Assembly: GCA_016840065.1 (NCBI GenBank)
Contig: JAEOTB010000054.1
Span: forward strand, 16,483-80,482
Origin: Candidatus Hermodarchaeota archaeon
GTDB lineage: Archaea > Asgardarchaeota > Hermodarchaeia > Hermodarchaeales > Hermodarchaeaceae
DNA length: 64,000 nt
Reading direction: 5' to 3'
Below are positions 44,827 through 53,887 of the stretch, piece by piece. How positions within the stretch are numbered: the stretch's first letter is position 1; each line of letters begins with the position of its first letter. Below the pieces are notes generated by a model. The model worked only from the letters and a program-made list of their open reading frames with translations. It searched no databases and was not told where the DNA came from. Made by a program: the position numbers and the translations under genes.

Positions 44827-44851
44827 GGAAAGAGAGGCGACTCCTCTTTCC
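44827..44851. terminator. Bidirectional hairpin terminator
   Basis: GGAAAGAG (44827-44834) pairs with CTCTTTCC (44844-44851), with a GC-rich interior. It sits between convergent genes. On the minus strand it is followed by TCTCTTTTCTTTTT, a T-rich tail suited to termination of the 44874-45377 transcript; on the plus strand the tail is weak (ATTTG). Confidence 0.55.
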
Positions 44852-44873
44852 ATTTGTACATCCAAGGAAGGTT

Positions 44874-45377
44874 CTATTTTCGGAAGTAGGTCAATGAAGG
44901 ATCTGGTCTGCCGACAAAGCAGATGTATCTGAATCCGTATTTCTTGATGATATTGAAAGCCTGTCTAGCTTCTCCAGCGTTGCTCTCAAAGTCCATGATC
45001 CAATGTGATCCCTCGACAATCTTCCATCGTCCATTGATTTCCTTTACTTCGATATTGGCTGGGTTGAAGCCGATTGCGTCTTCACCCGGGAATGGACCAG
45101 AGGGAGCCATTCTGCCAACGAGGAAGTAGGTCATCGAAGGGTCAGGTCGTCCCACAAAGCAACTTCGGTTCATCCGGTAGTGCTTGATGATGGAAAAAGC
45201 TAGTCTAGCCTCTGCTTCGAGGTTTTCAAAGTCGAGAAGCCAACGGCGTCCTTGAATGATTTTCCAGCGTCCACGGACTTTTTTGACTTCGATTCGGTCG
45301 GGGTTGAAAGTAAGGCAGTCTTCTCTGACTGGTCTACGTATTTTTAGTCGTCCTTGCCATCTTGGTGGTCTACTCAT
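44874..45377 (-). CDS. Two-repeat protein with CFVGRPDPS motif
   Basis: 167 residues, ATG with GGTGA ahead. Two tandem copies of a ~75-residue unit: FNPDRIEVKKVRGRWKIIQG with RRWLLDF, EARLAFSIIKHY and CFVGRPDPSMTYF; then FNPANIEVKEINGRWKIVEG, HWIMDF, EARQAFNIIKKYGF and CFVGRPDPSLTYF. Similarity is strong also at the DNA level. The unit occurs scattered in bacteria and fungi as well, from memory, and is uncharacterised. There is no signal peptide. The function is unknown. Confidence 0.75.
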   Translation of the reverse strand: MSRPPRWQGRLKIRRPVREDCLTFNPDRIEVKKVRGRWKIIQGRRWLLDFENLEAEARLAFSIIKHYRMNRSCFVGRPDPSMTYFLVGRMAPSGPFPGEDAIGFNPANIEVKEINGRWKIVEGSHWIMDFESNAGEARQAFNIIKKYGFRYICFVGRPDPSLTYFRK

Positions 45378-45433
45378 ATTCAGTTCACCGTTTATCTTCG
45401 GGTCTTGCGTGGTTTATATCTGCTTTCTTTTTC

Positions 45434-46402
45434 CTATTGGTCTTGAATTTGTAGTCCGAGGCGTGTGAAGAAATCGTTTAGGTCGATGTTTCCGCCGCTG
45501 ATTATGACTCCGATTTTCTGGTCCTCCATAGGTAATCCGCTGTAAAGGAGTCCTGCCATGGAAACGGCGCCTGAGGGCTCTACGACGAGTTTCATTCGTT
45601 CCCATAGTATTCTCATCGCGACGAGTATTTCCTTTTCTGATACAGTGACGATGTCGTCGACCTTGTCACTGATTATTTTGAACGTGTGGCTTCCCAATGA
45701 TGTGCGAAGGCCATCGGCTATCGTCTTGGGGTCAATTGAGGGGAGTATTTTACCTTCCTTAAGAGAACGGTAGGCGTCATCGGCGTTTTTGGGTTCCACA
45801 CCGATTACATTCGCGTCTGGGCAAAGCCCCTTGGTTGCGATTGCTGTACCGCTTAGTAGTCCGCCTCCCCCAACTGGTGCGAAAATCCAGTCTAACGGAC
45901 CGACTTCTTTTATCAGCTCATAAGCTGCTGTGCCGGCGCCGTGGATGACACGGAGATCATTGTAAGGGTGGATTAGGGTGTAGCCATGTTCTTCAATGAG
46001 TTCTGTTGTTCTCTTTTCACGGTCAGCTGCAGAATTGCCACAGGTTATGATTTTTGCGCCGTAGCCGCGAGTTGCTTCCATCTTTATTGGTGATGAATTC
46101 TTTGGCATGACTATTGTAGCTTTGACGCCAAGCAGTATTGCAGCTAATGCCACTGCCTGTGCGTGGTTGCCTGAGGAGTGGGTAATGACTCCCTTTCGTC
46201 GCTCCGTTGTGGACAGCTGACTGATGGCGTTGTAGGCTCCTCTGAACTTGAAGGCACCAACCCGCTGGAAGTTTTCGCACTTGAAAAACACCTCTCCACC
46301 TGTAAGAGTGTTTACAGTCCGGCTAGTCATAACGGGAGTGTGATGAGTGACCTGTCGAATCCTGGCAAGGGCAGCTTCTACTTCTTCAAACATCTTGGAC
46401 AC
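45434..46402 (-). CDS. Threonine dehydratase/serine racemase-like PLP enzyme
   Basis: 322 residues, GTG start (ATG at codon 4 also possible). Fold type II PLP enzyme: RVGAFKFRGAYNAI (PLP lysine), HSSGNHAQAVALAA, PVGGGGLLSG (phosphate loop), VEPSGAVSMAGLL and ISGGNIDLN at the end. It lacks the C-terminal ACT domain of biosynthetic IlvA, so it is the short catabolic-type enzyme that deaminates threonine or serine, or a serine racemase. It lies 43 bp after the ATP-grasp gene on the same strand. Confidence 0.85.
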   Translation of the reverse strand: MSKMFEEVEAALARIRQVTHHTPVMTSRTVNTLTGGEVFFKCENFQRVGAFKFRGAYNAISQLSTTERRKGVITHSSGNHAQAVALAAILLGVKATIVMPKNSSPIKMEATRGYGAKIITCGNSAADREKRTTELIEEHGYTLIHPYNDLRVIHGAGTAAYELIKEVGPLDWIFAPVGGGGLLSGTAIATKGLCPDANVIGVEPKNADDAYRSLKEGKILPSIDPKTIADGLRTSLGSHTFKIISDKVDDIVTVSEKEILVAMRILWERMKLVVEPSGAVSMAGLLYSGLPMEDQKIGVIISGGNIDLNDFFTRLGLQIQDQ

Positions 46403-46445
46403 AACATTCGCTGAAGCAACGAAGGAATATAGCGTTTCCTATCCA

Positions 46446-47708
46446 CTAGCCTTTCGGTAGTGGACGGAGTTGCTTGTAAATCGATTCAACGGTTTGCCAT
46501 GCACCTTCTAGTGCCTCTTTATGGGTTGAAGCCACAGAATTCACAGTGCAGATAGGGTCCCCAAAGCCTGCGTGGCTACCTGGGATTGGAATATCCACGA
46601 CATCAGGAATGAATCTAAGATCGGGAATCTCACAATGTTCCCGAGCGTAAACGATGATACGAGCACAGCTAGATGTGTGCAGAGGCGCCTCATCTGGGAG
46701 GTTTCCTTCGCAGGCAGCAAGATGTTGTTTCACTTGGTTGACACCCGTCGTTAGTTCTATGGCTTCAATGGTAGCCTGAAAACGGGGGTTAATTTCCATG
46801 AAATAAGGTGTGCCGTCTTGTGTAATTACAAAGTCGAGTCCGTTACTTCCTAGAAGTCCAAGGCTCTCAGTCATCTCTTCTGCTGTCGAAGCAAGGCCTG
46901 ATAAGATAGAGGAGTCCGCCTTTAGAGGGATTACATTTCCACAGTAGGCTTTAGTGCGTTCTCGCCCCAGCTCTGGAAGCCCGATTAGTTGTTCATTGAC
47001 TGAGACGGCACATGCTCTTTGACCAGTCCCGAGGACTGAGACACTGGCGTCTGTTCCTACTACTAGTTCCTGTACAATAACGGGCACTGAATCGAACGCA
47101 TGATGAATCGCATAGCTGGCGGCTTCTTCTTCGGTACGTAGAACTCTGGTGTAGAAGCCACCGCTCCCATGATAGGGTTTGACAACGACTGGAAGAGCCA
47201 GTCTAGTAACTGCGTTCTTGAAGGTCTTTCGGGATTTTGCTGACTCTCCTACTGGAATTTCCGCGCCACAGCGCTGGGCCAAGTCAGCTGTTGCCTTGCG
47301 GTCGCGTGCAGATTTCAAGAGTTCAGGTGTATTACCTGTAAGAGGTCCAAGATTTGTTAGTGCCTCCCATTCAGTGGGGTTGTCATCGAAGCCCCCACCA
47401 ACTAGTACATGCTGAACCCCACCACGCCCTATAAGGATTTGTTCTGCGCCCTCAATTAGTGTCTGTGTTGTGGGAATCGATGGACGGTCTGGACGTGCAT
47501 CGGGTTGCTGGTCGAGCACCGCAATATAACGGTCTGCCCACAGTGATAGATCTAGGTCACCCCAATAATCAACGGCAAGAACACGAAAGCCTGCCAGCTT
47601 TGCTGAACGAGCCAACGGGCGGACATTGAATCCAATGGCAAGTACCCAAGACTCCTCGACAGGTGATGAATCGGAGTGAGCGGTCATCAAGGGAAAATCC
47701 TCAGCCAT
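46446..47708 (-). CDS. ATP-grasp carboligase-like protein (COG2232-like)
   Basis: 420 residues, ATG at 47708. The N-terminal ~110 residues form a preATP-grasp domain (VLAIGFNVRPLARSAKLAGF, VLAVDYWGD). The ATP-grasp core has LPVVVKPYHGSGGFYTRVLR (ATP lysine and glycine loop), VIVQELVVGTDASVSVLGTG and NGLDFVITQDGTPYFMEINP followed by RFQ (metal Glu and Asn). The type joins a carboxylate to an amine or thiol through an acyl phosphate. Archaeal members lack a known substrate; some occur near cofactor genes. It is divergent from the ParA cassette. Confidence 0.8.
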   Translation of the reverse strand: MAEDFPLMTAHSDSSPVEESWVLAIGFNVRPLARSAKLAGFRVLAVDYWGDLDLSLWADRYIAVLDQQPDARPDRPSIPTTQTLIEGAEQILIGRGGVQHVLVGGGFDDNPTEWEALTNLGPLTGNTPELLKSARDRKATADLAQRCGAEIPVGESAKSRKTFKNAVTRLALPVVVKPYHGSGGFYTRVLRTEEEAASYAIHHAFDSVPVIVQELVVGTDASVSVLGTGQRACAVSVNEQLIGLPELGRERTKAYCGNVIPLKADSSILSGLASTAEEMTESLGLLGSNGLDFVITQDGTPYFMEINPRFQATIEAIELTTGVNQVKQHLAACEGNLPDEAPLHTSSCARIIVYAREHCEIPDLRFIPDVVDIPIPGSHAGFGDPICTVNSVASTHKEALEGAWQTVESIYKQLRPLPKG

Positions 47709-47713
47709 ATTCG

Positions 47714-47839
47714 CTATCTAAACACACCAAGACCCGAACTCAACTATCTCCTACCAAAGAATCACTAATAAAACATTCCCAAATATGGCAACAATGGAAT
47801 CTAATCACCTCTACACAAAATATATGAGGTTTTAGATAG
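47714..47839. promoter_or_regulatory. Promoter region of the ParA cassette with inverted repeat
   Basis: CTATCTAAA at 47714-47722 and its exact complement TTTAGATAG at 47831-47839 bracket the intergenic region; a partial copy CTATCT lies near 47743. AAAATATATGAGG at about 47817 is a possible box A for the plus-strand gene. A similar TTTTTAGATA lies at 50277-50286 ahead of the TPR gene. The sites could be operators or centromere-like sites, or the TTTTAGATA could itself be part of the promoter. Confidence 0.35.
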
Positions 47840-47876
47840 AAATTCAATATGCAGAAACCCAGCGCCAGGAGCAACA

Positions 47877-48347
47877 ATGAGTATCATTAATCTCAACCCA
47901 GATGAAGTAACGATTCAGATTTTCTGTAAGACGTGTCAGACCGAGATAGAGGTTACTATACCTCGTCTTGTGATTGACAATGCCAAATCCTTTCCAATTG
48001 CACACCTCCACCTTCACGGGGACCCACCACATGGGTTAACACTCTATATTGATCGACATTATGGGGTTAGGGGAACCGAACTAAGCGAAGCAGTCACAAT
48101 CGAGAAACCAAAGGAAATTGCGCCCCTCACTAGCTTAGTATTGCTCCGGGTTCCAAAGCGACTTAAACAAACTGCGTTAGCTATGTTGAAGCTGCGGCAG
48201 GGTTCTGCCATAGAGGTTGCGAACATGACTGGTAAGGACCCAGCAGTCGAATCCCAATATCTGGGTCAGCTTTGGCGTATGGGCTACCTGATACGGACTA
48301 GAGTCCAACAACATTACCAGTATCAAATCGCGCAAGCAAATCCTTAA
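47877..48347 (+). CDS. Winged-helix protein with Cys/His-rich N-terminus
   Basis: 156 residues, ATG with AGGAG ahead. The N-terminal half contains FCKTCQTEIEV and IAHLHLHGDPPHGLTLYIDR with YGVRG, a small beta domain that may hold metal. The C-terminal ~70 residues are a winged helix (LTSLVLLRVPKRLKQTALAM, VANMTGKDPAVESQYLGQLW) closely like the C-terminus of the gene at 49217. It starts a plus-strand cassette, 45 bp ahead of the ParA gene. It is probably a DNA-binding partner of the ATPase. Confidence 0.75.
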   Translation: MSIINLNPDEVTIQIFCKTCQTEIEVTIPRLVIDNAKSFPIAHLHLHGDPPHGLTLYIDRHYGVRGTELSEAVTIEKPKEIAPLTSLVLLRVPKRLKQTALAMLKLRQGSAIEVANMTGKDPAVESQYLGQLWRMGYLIRTRVQQHYQYQIAQANP

Positions 48348-48392
48348 TACATCAATAAACTAAGGCTCTATTGGACTTAGGAGTAACCGATT

Positions 48393-49199
48393 ATGTCTGG
48401 AGCAACTATTCACAAATCCATCTCAATTCACTCCTTTAAGGGAGGAACCGGGAAATCAAATATCTCATCTAATACTGCTTTGACCTTGGCAAGGCGAGGA
48501 CACAGTGTTGTCCTTCTAGACTTTGACTTCCGGGCCCCAAGCTTATCCACTTTATTTCAGATGAAGGATGGAGTGAAGTATTGGTTAAATGATTGGCTGG
48601 ACCAGAAGTGTGAACTCACAGATGCATTGGCAGACCTGACCAGCAAGTTTGGTACAAAGGGCAAGTTTCAGGTCGGCTTTACCAACCCGAGCGGCGATGC
48701 CATCAATGAGATGACTCAACACGGCTTAGATGAGGCCTGGCAGGCAAGAGTTCTTCAGCTAATCCTTGACGCGAAGGATACGCTCTTTGAAAGGCATGGA
48801 GTGAATTTCATAGTTTTCGACACCAGCCCAGGTTTTGCCCTAAGCTCAATAAACGCCATTGTAGCATCAGATCATCTAATTCTGGTTCTGAAGGCTGATC
48901 AGCAGGACTTGGTAGGAACAGAGCAGCTAATCAAAGGAGTTTATGACCAGACTCTTGGGAAGCAACCAGAACTAATACTGAACAAGATGCCTGTTAGCAT
49001 TCTCAAGTCTAAGGAGAAGTATGAGAGGATTCTAGGTGAAATACAGCAACAATTAGGAGTCAGAATCGTCTCTGTCATCGCTTGTTTCTGTGAAGTCTTG
49101 GAGAACCTTGGTAGCCAACTCTTCGTGATAGCGAAACCTGAACATCCCTTTACAAAGAGTATCGAACATCTGGCAAGTCACTTTGAAAAAGTGAAGTAG
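48393..49199 (+). CDS. ParA/MinD-family P-loop ATPase
   Basis: 268 residues. Deviant Walker A SFKGGTGKSNISSNTALTLA (signature Lys in KGGTGKS), VVLLDFDFRAPSLSTLF (A' motif), FIVFDTSPGFALSSINAI (Walker B) and ILNKMP. ParA/MinD proteins dimerise on ATP and bind DNA or membrane to move plasmids, chromosomes or protein complexes. No C-terminal amphipathic membrane helix like that of MinD is obvious, which favours DNA or protein partners. It is flanked on both sides by genes sharing a winged helix. Confidence 0.85.
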   Translation: MSGATIHKSISIHSFKGGTGKSNISSNTALTLARRGHSVVLLDFDFRAPSLSTLFQMKDGVKYWLNDWLDQKCELTDALADLTSKFGTKGKFQVGFTNPSGDAINEMTQHGLDEAWQARVLQLILDAKDTLFERHGVNFIVFDTSPGFALSSINAIVASDHLILVLKADQQDLVGTEQLIKGVYDQTLGKQPELILNKMPVSILKSKEKYERILGEIQQQLGVRIVSVIACFCEVLENLGSQLFVIAKPEHPFTKSIEHLASHFEKVK

Positions 49200-49216
49200 A
49201 TAATGAGGTGATAATT

Positions 49217-50179
49217 ATGGAACCCGAACTAAAAACTCTAGTAGATGTGTATGGTCGAGAGAACCTCCCCACTCTTTTCTGTTTATTGTTGTCCAGAGAA
49301 CCTATCTTAGTGACAGGACAAGCGGATAGCGAAGCACTATCAATCCCATTGAAGATATTCACGCCTCACCGACGGGTTGTAACTGATCTTGATGTAACGC
49401 AAATATCACCATCCACCATAGTTGAACGCCTAAAAAGGGTTCAAGCCCAGACTTCTGGGAATTACGTGGTTGTTTTCCAAAACATTCCATCGGATTCAAT
49501 ATCTGAATTTGTGGAGCATCTGGACAGCTCTGATTTTAATCACAGCTGGATAGGAAACATTTCAACTCCAGTTGAAGTTGACGCTGTCACCTTCAGCATT
49601 GAGACAAAGGAGTTTCAGGGTGCTAAAATGGCCCTACCAATCCTAACTTTCGCTCAGACATTGCTTGAAAAGGTATTATCAGGACAGCTCTCGCTGGAGA
49701 ATTTCACCCAAGAACTAAGTAACCAAATCAGCATGGCTGAACAGCTCTATAAAAGACTAACCAAGCTCAAAAAGGCCGAGGACCTTGTAGGATTTCTTGG
49801 TCTGGACCCTCAAACCACCAACTTCGATGATATGTCCACACTCTTCCAACAAGAATATGGACTGCCCCTTGCTGATATGCTTCACCAGAGACTGGTTAAA
49901 TTCACCCGCTTAACCAAACTTTCCCAAATCACCTCCTTGACTCTGCTTCGACTACCCCAGCATTTGAAACTAACTGCTATGGCGATGCTTAGGCTCAGGA
50001 AAGCAACAGCTGGTGAGGTCAGTAAGCTGACTACGAGAACTCGGGGGTTAGAATCAAGGTATCTAAACGACCTAGCTAACATGGGCTTTCTCTGGAAAGA
50101 ACAGGAAGGGCGCCGTGCCTGGTTCAGTATTAAATCAGCAGCACCAACTCCAGGAACTGCACCTGAACCTCCCTTCTAG
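49217..50179 (+). CDS. Predicted ParA partner with C-terminal winged helix
   Basis: 320 residues from the ATG at 49217 (GAGGTGA ahead); the frame extends to a GTG at 49208. The N-terminal ~130 residues (LVDVYGRENLPTLFCLLLSR, EPILVTGQADSEALSIPLKI, NYVVVFQNIPSDSISEFVEH) look like a degenerate nucleotide-binding or Rossmann-like domain with no Walker A. A helical middle (about 150-235) is followed by a winged helix (LTSLTLLRLPQHLKLTAMAM, LTTRTRGLESRYLNDLANMG) paralogous to the cassette's first gene. It ends in a Pro-rich tail. The short gap to the ATPase (17 bp) supports a shared complex. Confidence 0.7.
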   Translation: MEPELKTLVDVYGRENLPTLFCLLLSREPILVTGQADSEALSIPLKIFTPHRRVVTDLDVTQISPSTIVERLKRVQAQTSGNYVVVFQNIPSDSISEFVEHLDSSDFNHSWIGNISTPVEVDAVTFSIETKEFQGAKMALPILTFAQTLLEKVLSGQLSLENFTQELSNQISMAEQLYKRLTKLKKAEDLVGFLGLDPQTTNFDDMSTLFQQEYGLPLADMLHQRLVKFTRLTKLSQITSLTLLRLPQHLKLTAMAMLRLRKATAGEVSKLTTRTRGLESRYLNDLANMGFLWKEQEGRRAWFSIKSAAPTPGTAPEPPF

Positions 50180-50302
50180 GCGATTCTAATCACATCGAGT
50201 AAATACAAGAAATTACAACCTCATAGGCATTGACTATCCCCAACACCAAAAAGAATATACTATTCTAGTTGGTAAGTTTTTAGATAACAGAAGGTGAAAA
50301 AG

Positions 50303-52798
50303 ATGGCAGAAGAGGAAACGGACAAAGAGTTACAACAAATAACCCTTCGGGAACGTAACCTAGAATTCTATGAAGCAGCCCAAGCTTGTTTCGCGTGGTA
50401 CCGAAAGAGTCGTGACCATAACTTTGCGGTCCGAGGATGCGAGAACCTCTCAGCGAGTGCGTGGCAAGCGAAGGATAAGGAAGAGATGGATCAGCGGCTT
50501 AGAGAGGTTGTCACGCAATGTCAAACTGTCGCTGCTAATCCGATGCTAAGTGACTCCCAGCGCGCCCAGCTTCAAGGAATGATTTTGGAGTCAGAAGGTT
50601 GGCTTTCCGATCCGCCCGACGCAGACAAGTTCATCGAAGCTGTCAAGGTGTATGTCGATTCAGGAAACGTCTATTACGCCCTACAACTCATTCCCAGTCT
50701 AATTCCCTTTGTCCCCATGGAAAGACAGATCTACTGGGCTGAGTATGGAAACCAACTCGCCGAACCTCTGCCAGATGATCACAAGAACATTTTCTTCATT
50801 CTCTTCTCTGACCCGCTGATAGCTTATGTTGACCTTGAGAAGAAAACGAAAATAGCCGAAGAAATCTTCAAGCGAGCTGAGGCCCTTTCTTCTTCTACTA
50901 CTGATAGCCACCTCAAGGAGTTAGCTATACTCAAGGCTCTGAATACAACCCACCAGTACGGAGTAGAGAGGGACCGAGGTCATGAGATTCGACAAGCAAA
51001 CTTGGATGGGCTTGAGCGAGCGCTTTCTAATATTCACTCCAATCTTTTACGTGGGATCATGCTACAAGTCCTAGGTCTTTCTTATTATCGGCTAGCTGAA
51101 AGAGAAAAGGTTCCTGACATGAGGAGTACTCTATTCCAAGAATCAAGTGGTTTTGCTCAGGAATCAGTTTCCACCTTGGAACGGACGCGAGCATACGGAG
51201 AGTTGTTTAACTCCTATATTCGAGCAGGTACAACTTTTCTTAGCATCGCAGAACTGGCCAAGGATATCGAAAAACGTAACGAACTATATGGATTAGGTAA
51301 GGAGTACTTGCAGAAGGGACGAACGATAGGGGCTAGTACTCAGCTAGTACAACTGCGTGCTAACGTCGCCATCAATCTAGGAGTGGTTATTGAACGCATG
51401 TTGTGGCTCGAGACCGACCTTGAACGTAGAAGGGAATTGCTTCAAGAGGCCTTTGATTTACAGTTAGAGGCTAAGGAGCTCGCTGAGCAAAGTCAGGGAT
51501 ACAGGATGGCAGGTTATGCTAGTATGAACGCTAGCGAGTTCTGTGGGCTGATTTCAGACTTGGTATCCAAGCTCAGTGAGAAACAGAAGTGGGCATCCCG
51601 CCAACTTGGGCTTGGTCGTCAGAGTATAGAATTTTTGAAGGAAACCAAGGATTGGCGAGGTCAAATGGGAGCATACACCAATGCAGCCTTCGCTTATGAC
51701 AAGTTGGCTGAAGTATCTCCCTCCCTTGAAGAGAAACAGAAGCATCTCCAAGAGATGCTTAAATTTGCCTTGCAGAGCCTTGAATTAGTTGAACAGGTCA
51801 ATGACCCCCTGTCAACAGCCTTCGCATATCAGAAAACAGCGGACGCCTACCGTAAGCTTGGAGTTATTTCCGGGGATGTTGAGAAACTAGTTCAAGCTAT
51901 CAAGTTCTACGAGCTATCCAAGGTAGATTACGAAAAGACTGGCGAGAGACACAAGCAGGGAGAAATCAACACCATTCTTGCTGATACGCTGTTGATTCGT
52001 TCAGGTCTTGATTCAAAGTTGCCTGCAGGAAAGCGTCAAGAAATACTTCAGCGATGTCAAAGCATCCATCGTACAACATCGGAATTGTACAACCAGCTTT
52101 TCCTCTTCCATAAAGCTGGTGAGAACCTCTGGAAAATTGGGCAGATACACCTTATCAAGGGTGAGCACAACGAAGCTCGGGAAGCTTTTACTGAAGTGAG
52201 AGACGCCTTCAACAGAATTGCGCGTATGGTACCTGCACTTGCTGAAGGATACAGTTTGTTCATTAAATTCTCCGAAGCCTACATCAGGATTCCTGACGGG
52301 TTAGCTAATTTCGCAAGGGGCGGCTATTCAGAGACTGAAAAAACCTTCAACGAAGTTGCTTCCGAGTTCACAAAGGAGGCAGAGAGTAGCCTCCGCCAAC
52401 TCCGTCAACTCCTAGAGGCTGCAAACTCTGTTTGCCAATTCGTAACCACTGGAAATTCTGGCCCAGCAGAAAAAGCGAAACAACAATTGAACCGCCTCAA
52501 ATCTACACTACAACCTGATGCATACACGCTACGTCTTCCATTCAGTATCCATGATTCGATAAGGAAATTACTGTCCTTCATCGAGGATCCAAGTCAAAGC
52601 TTTCCTCCACCCCTCATTGACCTTCCACTCGAGGAGAAGATGTTGACAATTGCCCAGACTGGACACTTGGTTCGTACAGCCATGAGTTTGTATCAAGCCG
52701 CGTCTCAGCATCAAGAAACCGAAGTCGCTGCGCCAACAGAGGAAACTATCCGCTCCTATGTCGCTCGAATAAGTCAAATGGTTGCCTCCCGAGCGTGA
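50303..52798 (+). CDS. Large TPR-like helical repeat protein
   Basis: 831 residues from the ATG at 50303 with GAAGGTGA ahead; a GTG three codons earlier is possible. It is almost all helical, with TPR/SNAP-like helix pairs from about residue 15 to 680 (NLEFYEAAQACFAWYRKSRD, AYGELFNSYIRAGTTFLSIA, TAFAYQKTADAYRKLGVISG, LFLFHKAGENLWKIGQIHLI). The last ~130 residues differ (QPDAYTLRLPFSIHDSIRKL). There is no signal peptide or membrane segment. It follows the ParA partner after a 123-bp gap with its own possible promoter. A cytoplasmic scaffold is likely. Confidence 0.75.
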   Translation: MAEEETDKELQQITLRERNLEFYEAAQACFAWYRKSRDHNFAVRGCENLSASAWQAKDKEEMDQRLREVVTQCQTVAANPMLSDSQRAQLQGMILESEGWLSDPPDADKFIEAVKVYVDSGNVYYALQLIPSLIPFVPMERQIYWAEYGNQLAEPLPDDHKNIFFILFSDPLIAYVDLEKKTKIAEEIFKRAEALSSSTTDSHLKELAILKALNTTHQYGVERDRGHEIRQANLDGLERALSNIHSNLLRGIMLQVLGLSYYRLAEREKVPDMRSTLFQESSGFAQESVSTLERTRAYGELFNSYIRAGTTFLSIAELAKDIEKRNELYGLGKEYLQKGRTIGASTQLVQLRANVAINLGVVIERMLWLETDLERRRELLQEAFDLQLEAKELAEQSQGYRMAGYASMNASEFCGLISDLVSKLSEKQKWASRQLGLGRQSIEFLKETKDWRGQMGAYTNAAFAYDKLAEVSPSLEEKQKHLQEMLKFALQSLELVEQVNDPLSTAFAYQKTADAYRKLGVISGDVEKLVQAIKFYELSKVDYEKTGERHKQGEINTILADTLLIRSGLDSKLPAGKRQEILQRCQSIHRTTSELYNQLFLFHKAGENLWKIGQIHLIKGEHNEAREAFTEVRDAFNRIARMVPALAEGYSLFIKFSEAYIRIPDGLANFARGGYSETEKTFNEVASEFTKEAESSLRQLRQLLEAANSVCQFVTTGNSGPAEKAKQQLNRLKSTLQPDAYTLRLPFSIHDSIRKLLSFIEDPSQSFPPPLIDLPLEEKMLTIAQTGHLVRTAMSLYQAASQHQETEVAAPTEETIRSYVARISQMVASRA

Positions 52799-52824
52799 CC
52801 CACAATCCAGGTTAGTGAAATAGA

Positions 52825-53715
52825 ATGACGCGCACTATCACACTGAGTTATCTTGTTGCCTTTAGTTTGGGTGTCATTTCCTTTGTCCTGTTAATGACAT
52901 TCCTTGGTTGGGATTTGATTGCGTTCACCAACCCAACCTTATTGTTCATACCTGCTCTCTGCTCTGGTATCGTCATGAAGGTTCTCGGCGGATTAGGTAT
53001 AGCGATTAACTACGCGGTGTTTTGTCAGTTAGTCTTTAGGACTTTCTCAGGCTCTATGAAAGGGCGGAAGGGACGAGTAAGGACCTTTAAGGTGATATTA
53101 TTGGTCGTTGCCTTTGTGCTTTGTGGGTATGCGTTGTATCGCATCATAGGTGCCTTCTTCCTGTCGCAGCCTCAGACCCTCTTTGATCTTATACTGAATA
53201 TTTACGGAGCAGTATCCCTGATGGTCTGGATTTACATTCTCCCAGCAATTCGGGGCAGCTATGGTGAAGGCGACAAGAGTGTGCTGGATCGCATTCGTGC
53301 GAAGATAGGGAATGCCCGGTTTTCTCTGTGGAAAGGATACCGTTATCGAATTCGTCGAGATTATGGCACAGTACAGGCAGCTGAATATGAACGTCTACAG
53401 GGGAGCCTTGATGATGTCCGTGGGCAGTTGAGTGGCCTCCTGTTGCTTCCTCTCGCGTTGATTCTGCTCTTATTCCCTCCGCTAATAGGTGTGGTTCTTG
53501 TTCTTTGGGTTAGGCTTTTCTCGTTGAAGAAGAGGCCTCTAATGAAAGGAGAACGGCTCATCCTTGGGATTGTTAGTGCCAGTATCTTGATGATGAGTCT
53601 TTTCATCAATCTATTCATGAGTATGCCCTCGATGACCTCATATCTTGATTTAACCTATGGTTTTGCGATTCTTGCAGGTGTTTTCCTTCTGGCTTACCTC
53701 GTCCTCAAATCCTAG
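52825..53715 (+). CDS. Membrane protein at the end of the ParA cassette
   Basis: 296 residues with about seven hydrophobic helices (YLVAFSLGVISFVLLMTFLG, TLLFIPALCSGIVMKVLGGL, VILLVVAFVLCGYALYRIIG, LLLLPLALILLLFPPLIGVV, LGIVSASILMMSLFINLFM and others). A cytoplasmic basic loop lies at about 150-195 (LDRIRAKIGNARFSLWKGYR). It starts 26 bp after the TPR gene and ends at a hairpin, so the cassette closes here. I recognise no family. Confidence 0.7.
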   Translation: MTRTITLSYLVAFSLGVISFVLLMTFLGWDLIAFTNPTLLFIPALCSGIVMKVLGGLGIAINYAVFCQLVFRTFSGSMKGRKGRVRTFKVILLVVAFVLCGYALYRIIGAFFLSQPQTLFDLILNIYGAVSLMVWIYILPAIRGSYGEGDKSVLDRIRAKIGNARFSLWKGYRYRIRRDYGTVQAAEYERLQGSLDDVRGQLSGLLLLPLALILLLFPPLIGVVLVLWVRLFSLKKRPLMKGERLILGIVSASILMMSLFINLFMSMPSMTSYLDLTYGFAILAGVFLLAYLVLKS

Positions 53716-53728
53716 CCCATCTCGGGCT
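53714..53728 (+). terminator. Hairpin at the end of the ParA cassette
   Basis: AGCCC-ATCTC-GGGCT begins at the stop codon of the membrane-protein gene and is followed by TCTAGGG. It has the same design as the hairpin after mptG. There is no T-run, so its action as a terminator is uncertain. The rest of 53729-53887, up to the end of the convergent gene, shows nothing. Confidence 0.35.
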
Positions 53729-53887
53729 TCTAGGGAGTGGTTAGTTCTCTCCGCTATCTGTATCAAGTGAGGGGTGCCAAAGTGGGTTGCCTACCAATGC
53801 AGCAACGGAATCCGGCAGGTAACAACAGGAGGTTCATTATCTCTTCTAGTTGGGTTAGGGGTTCACAACTGTCTACTTGTTCATGCA

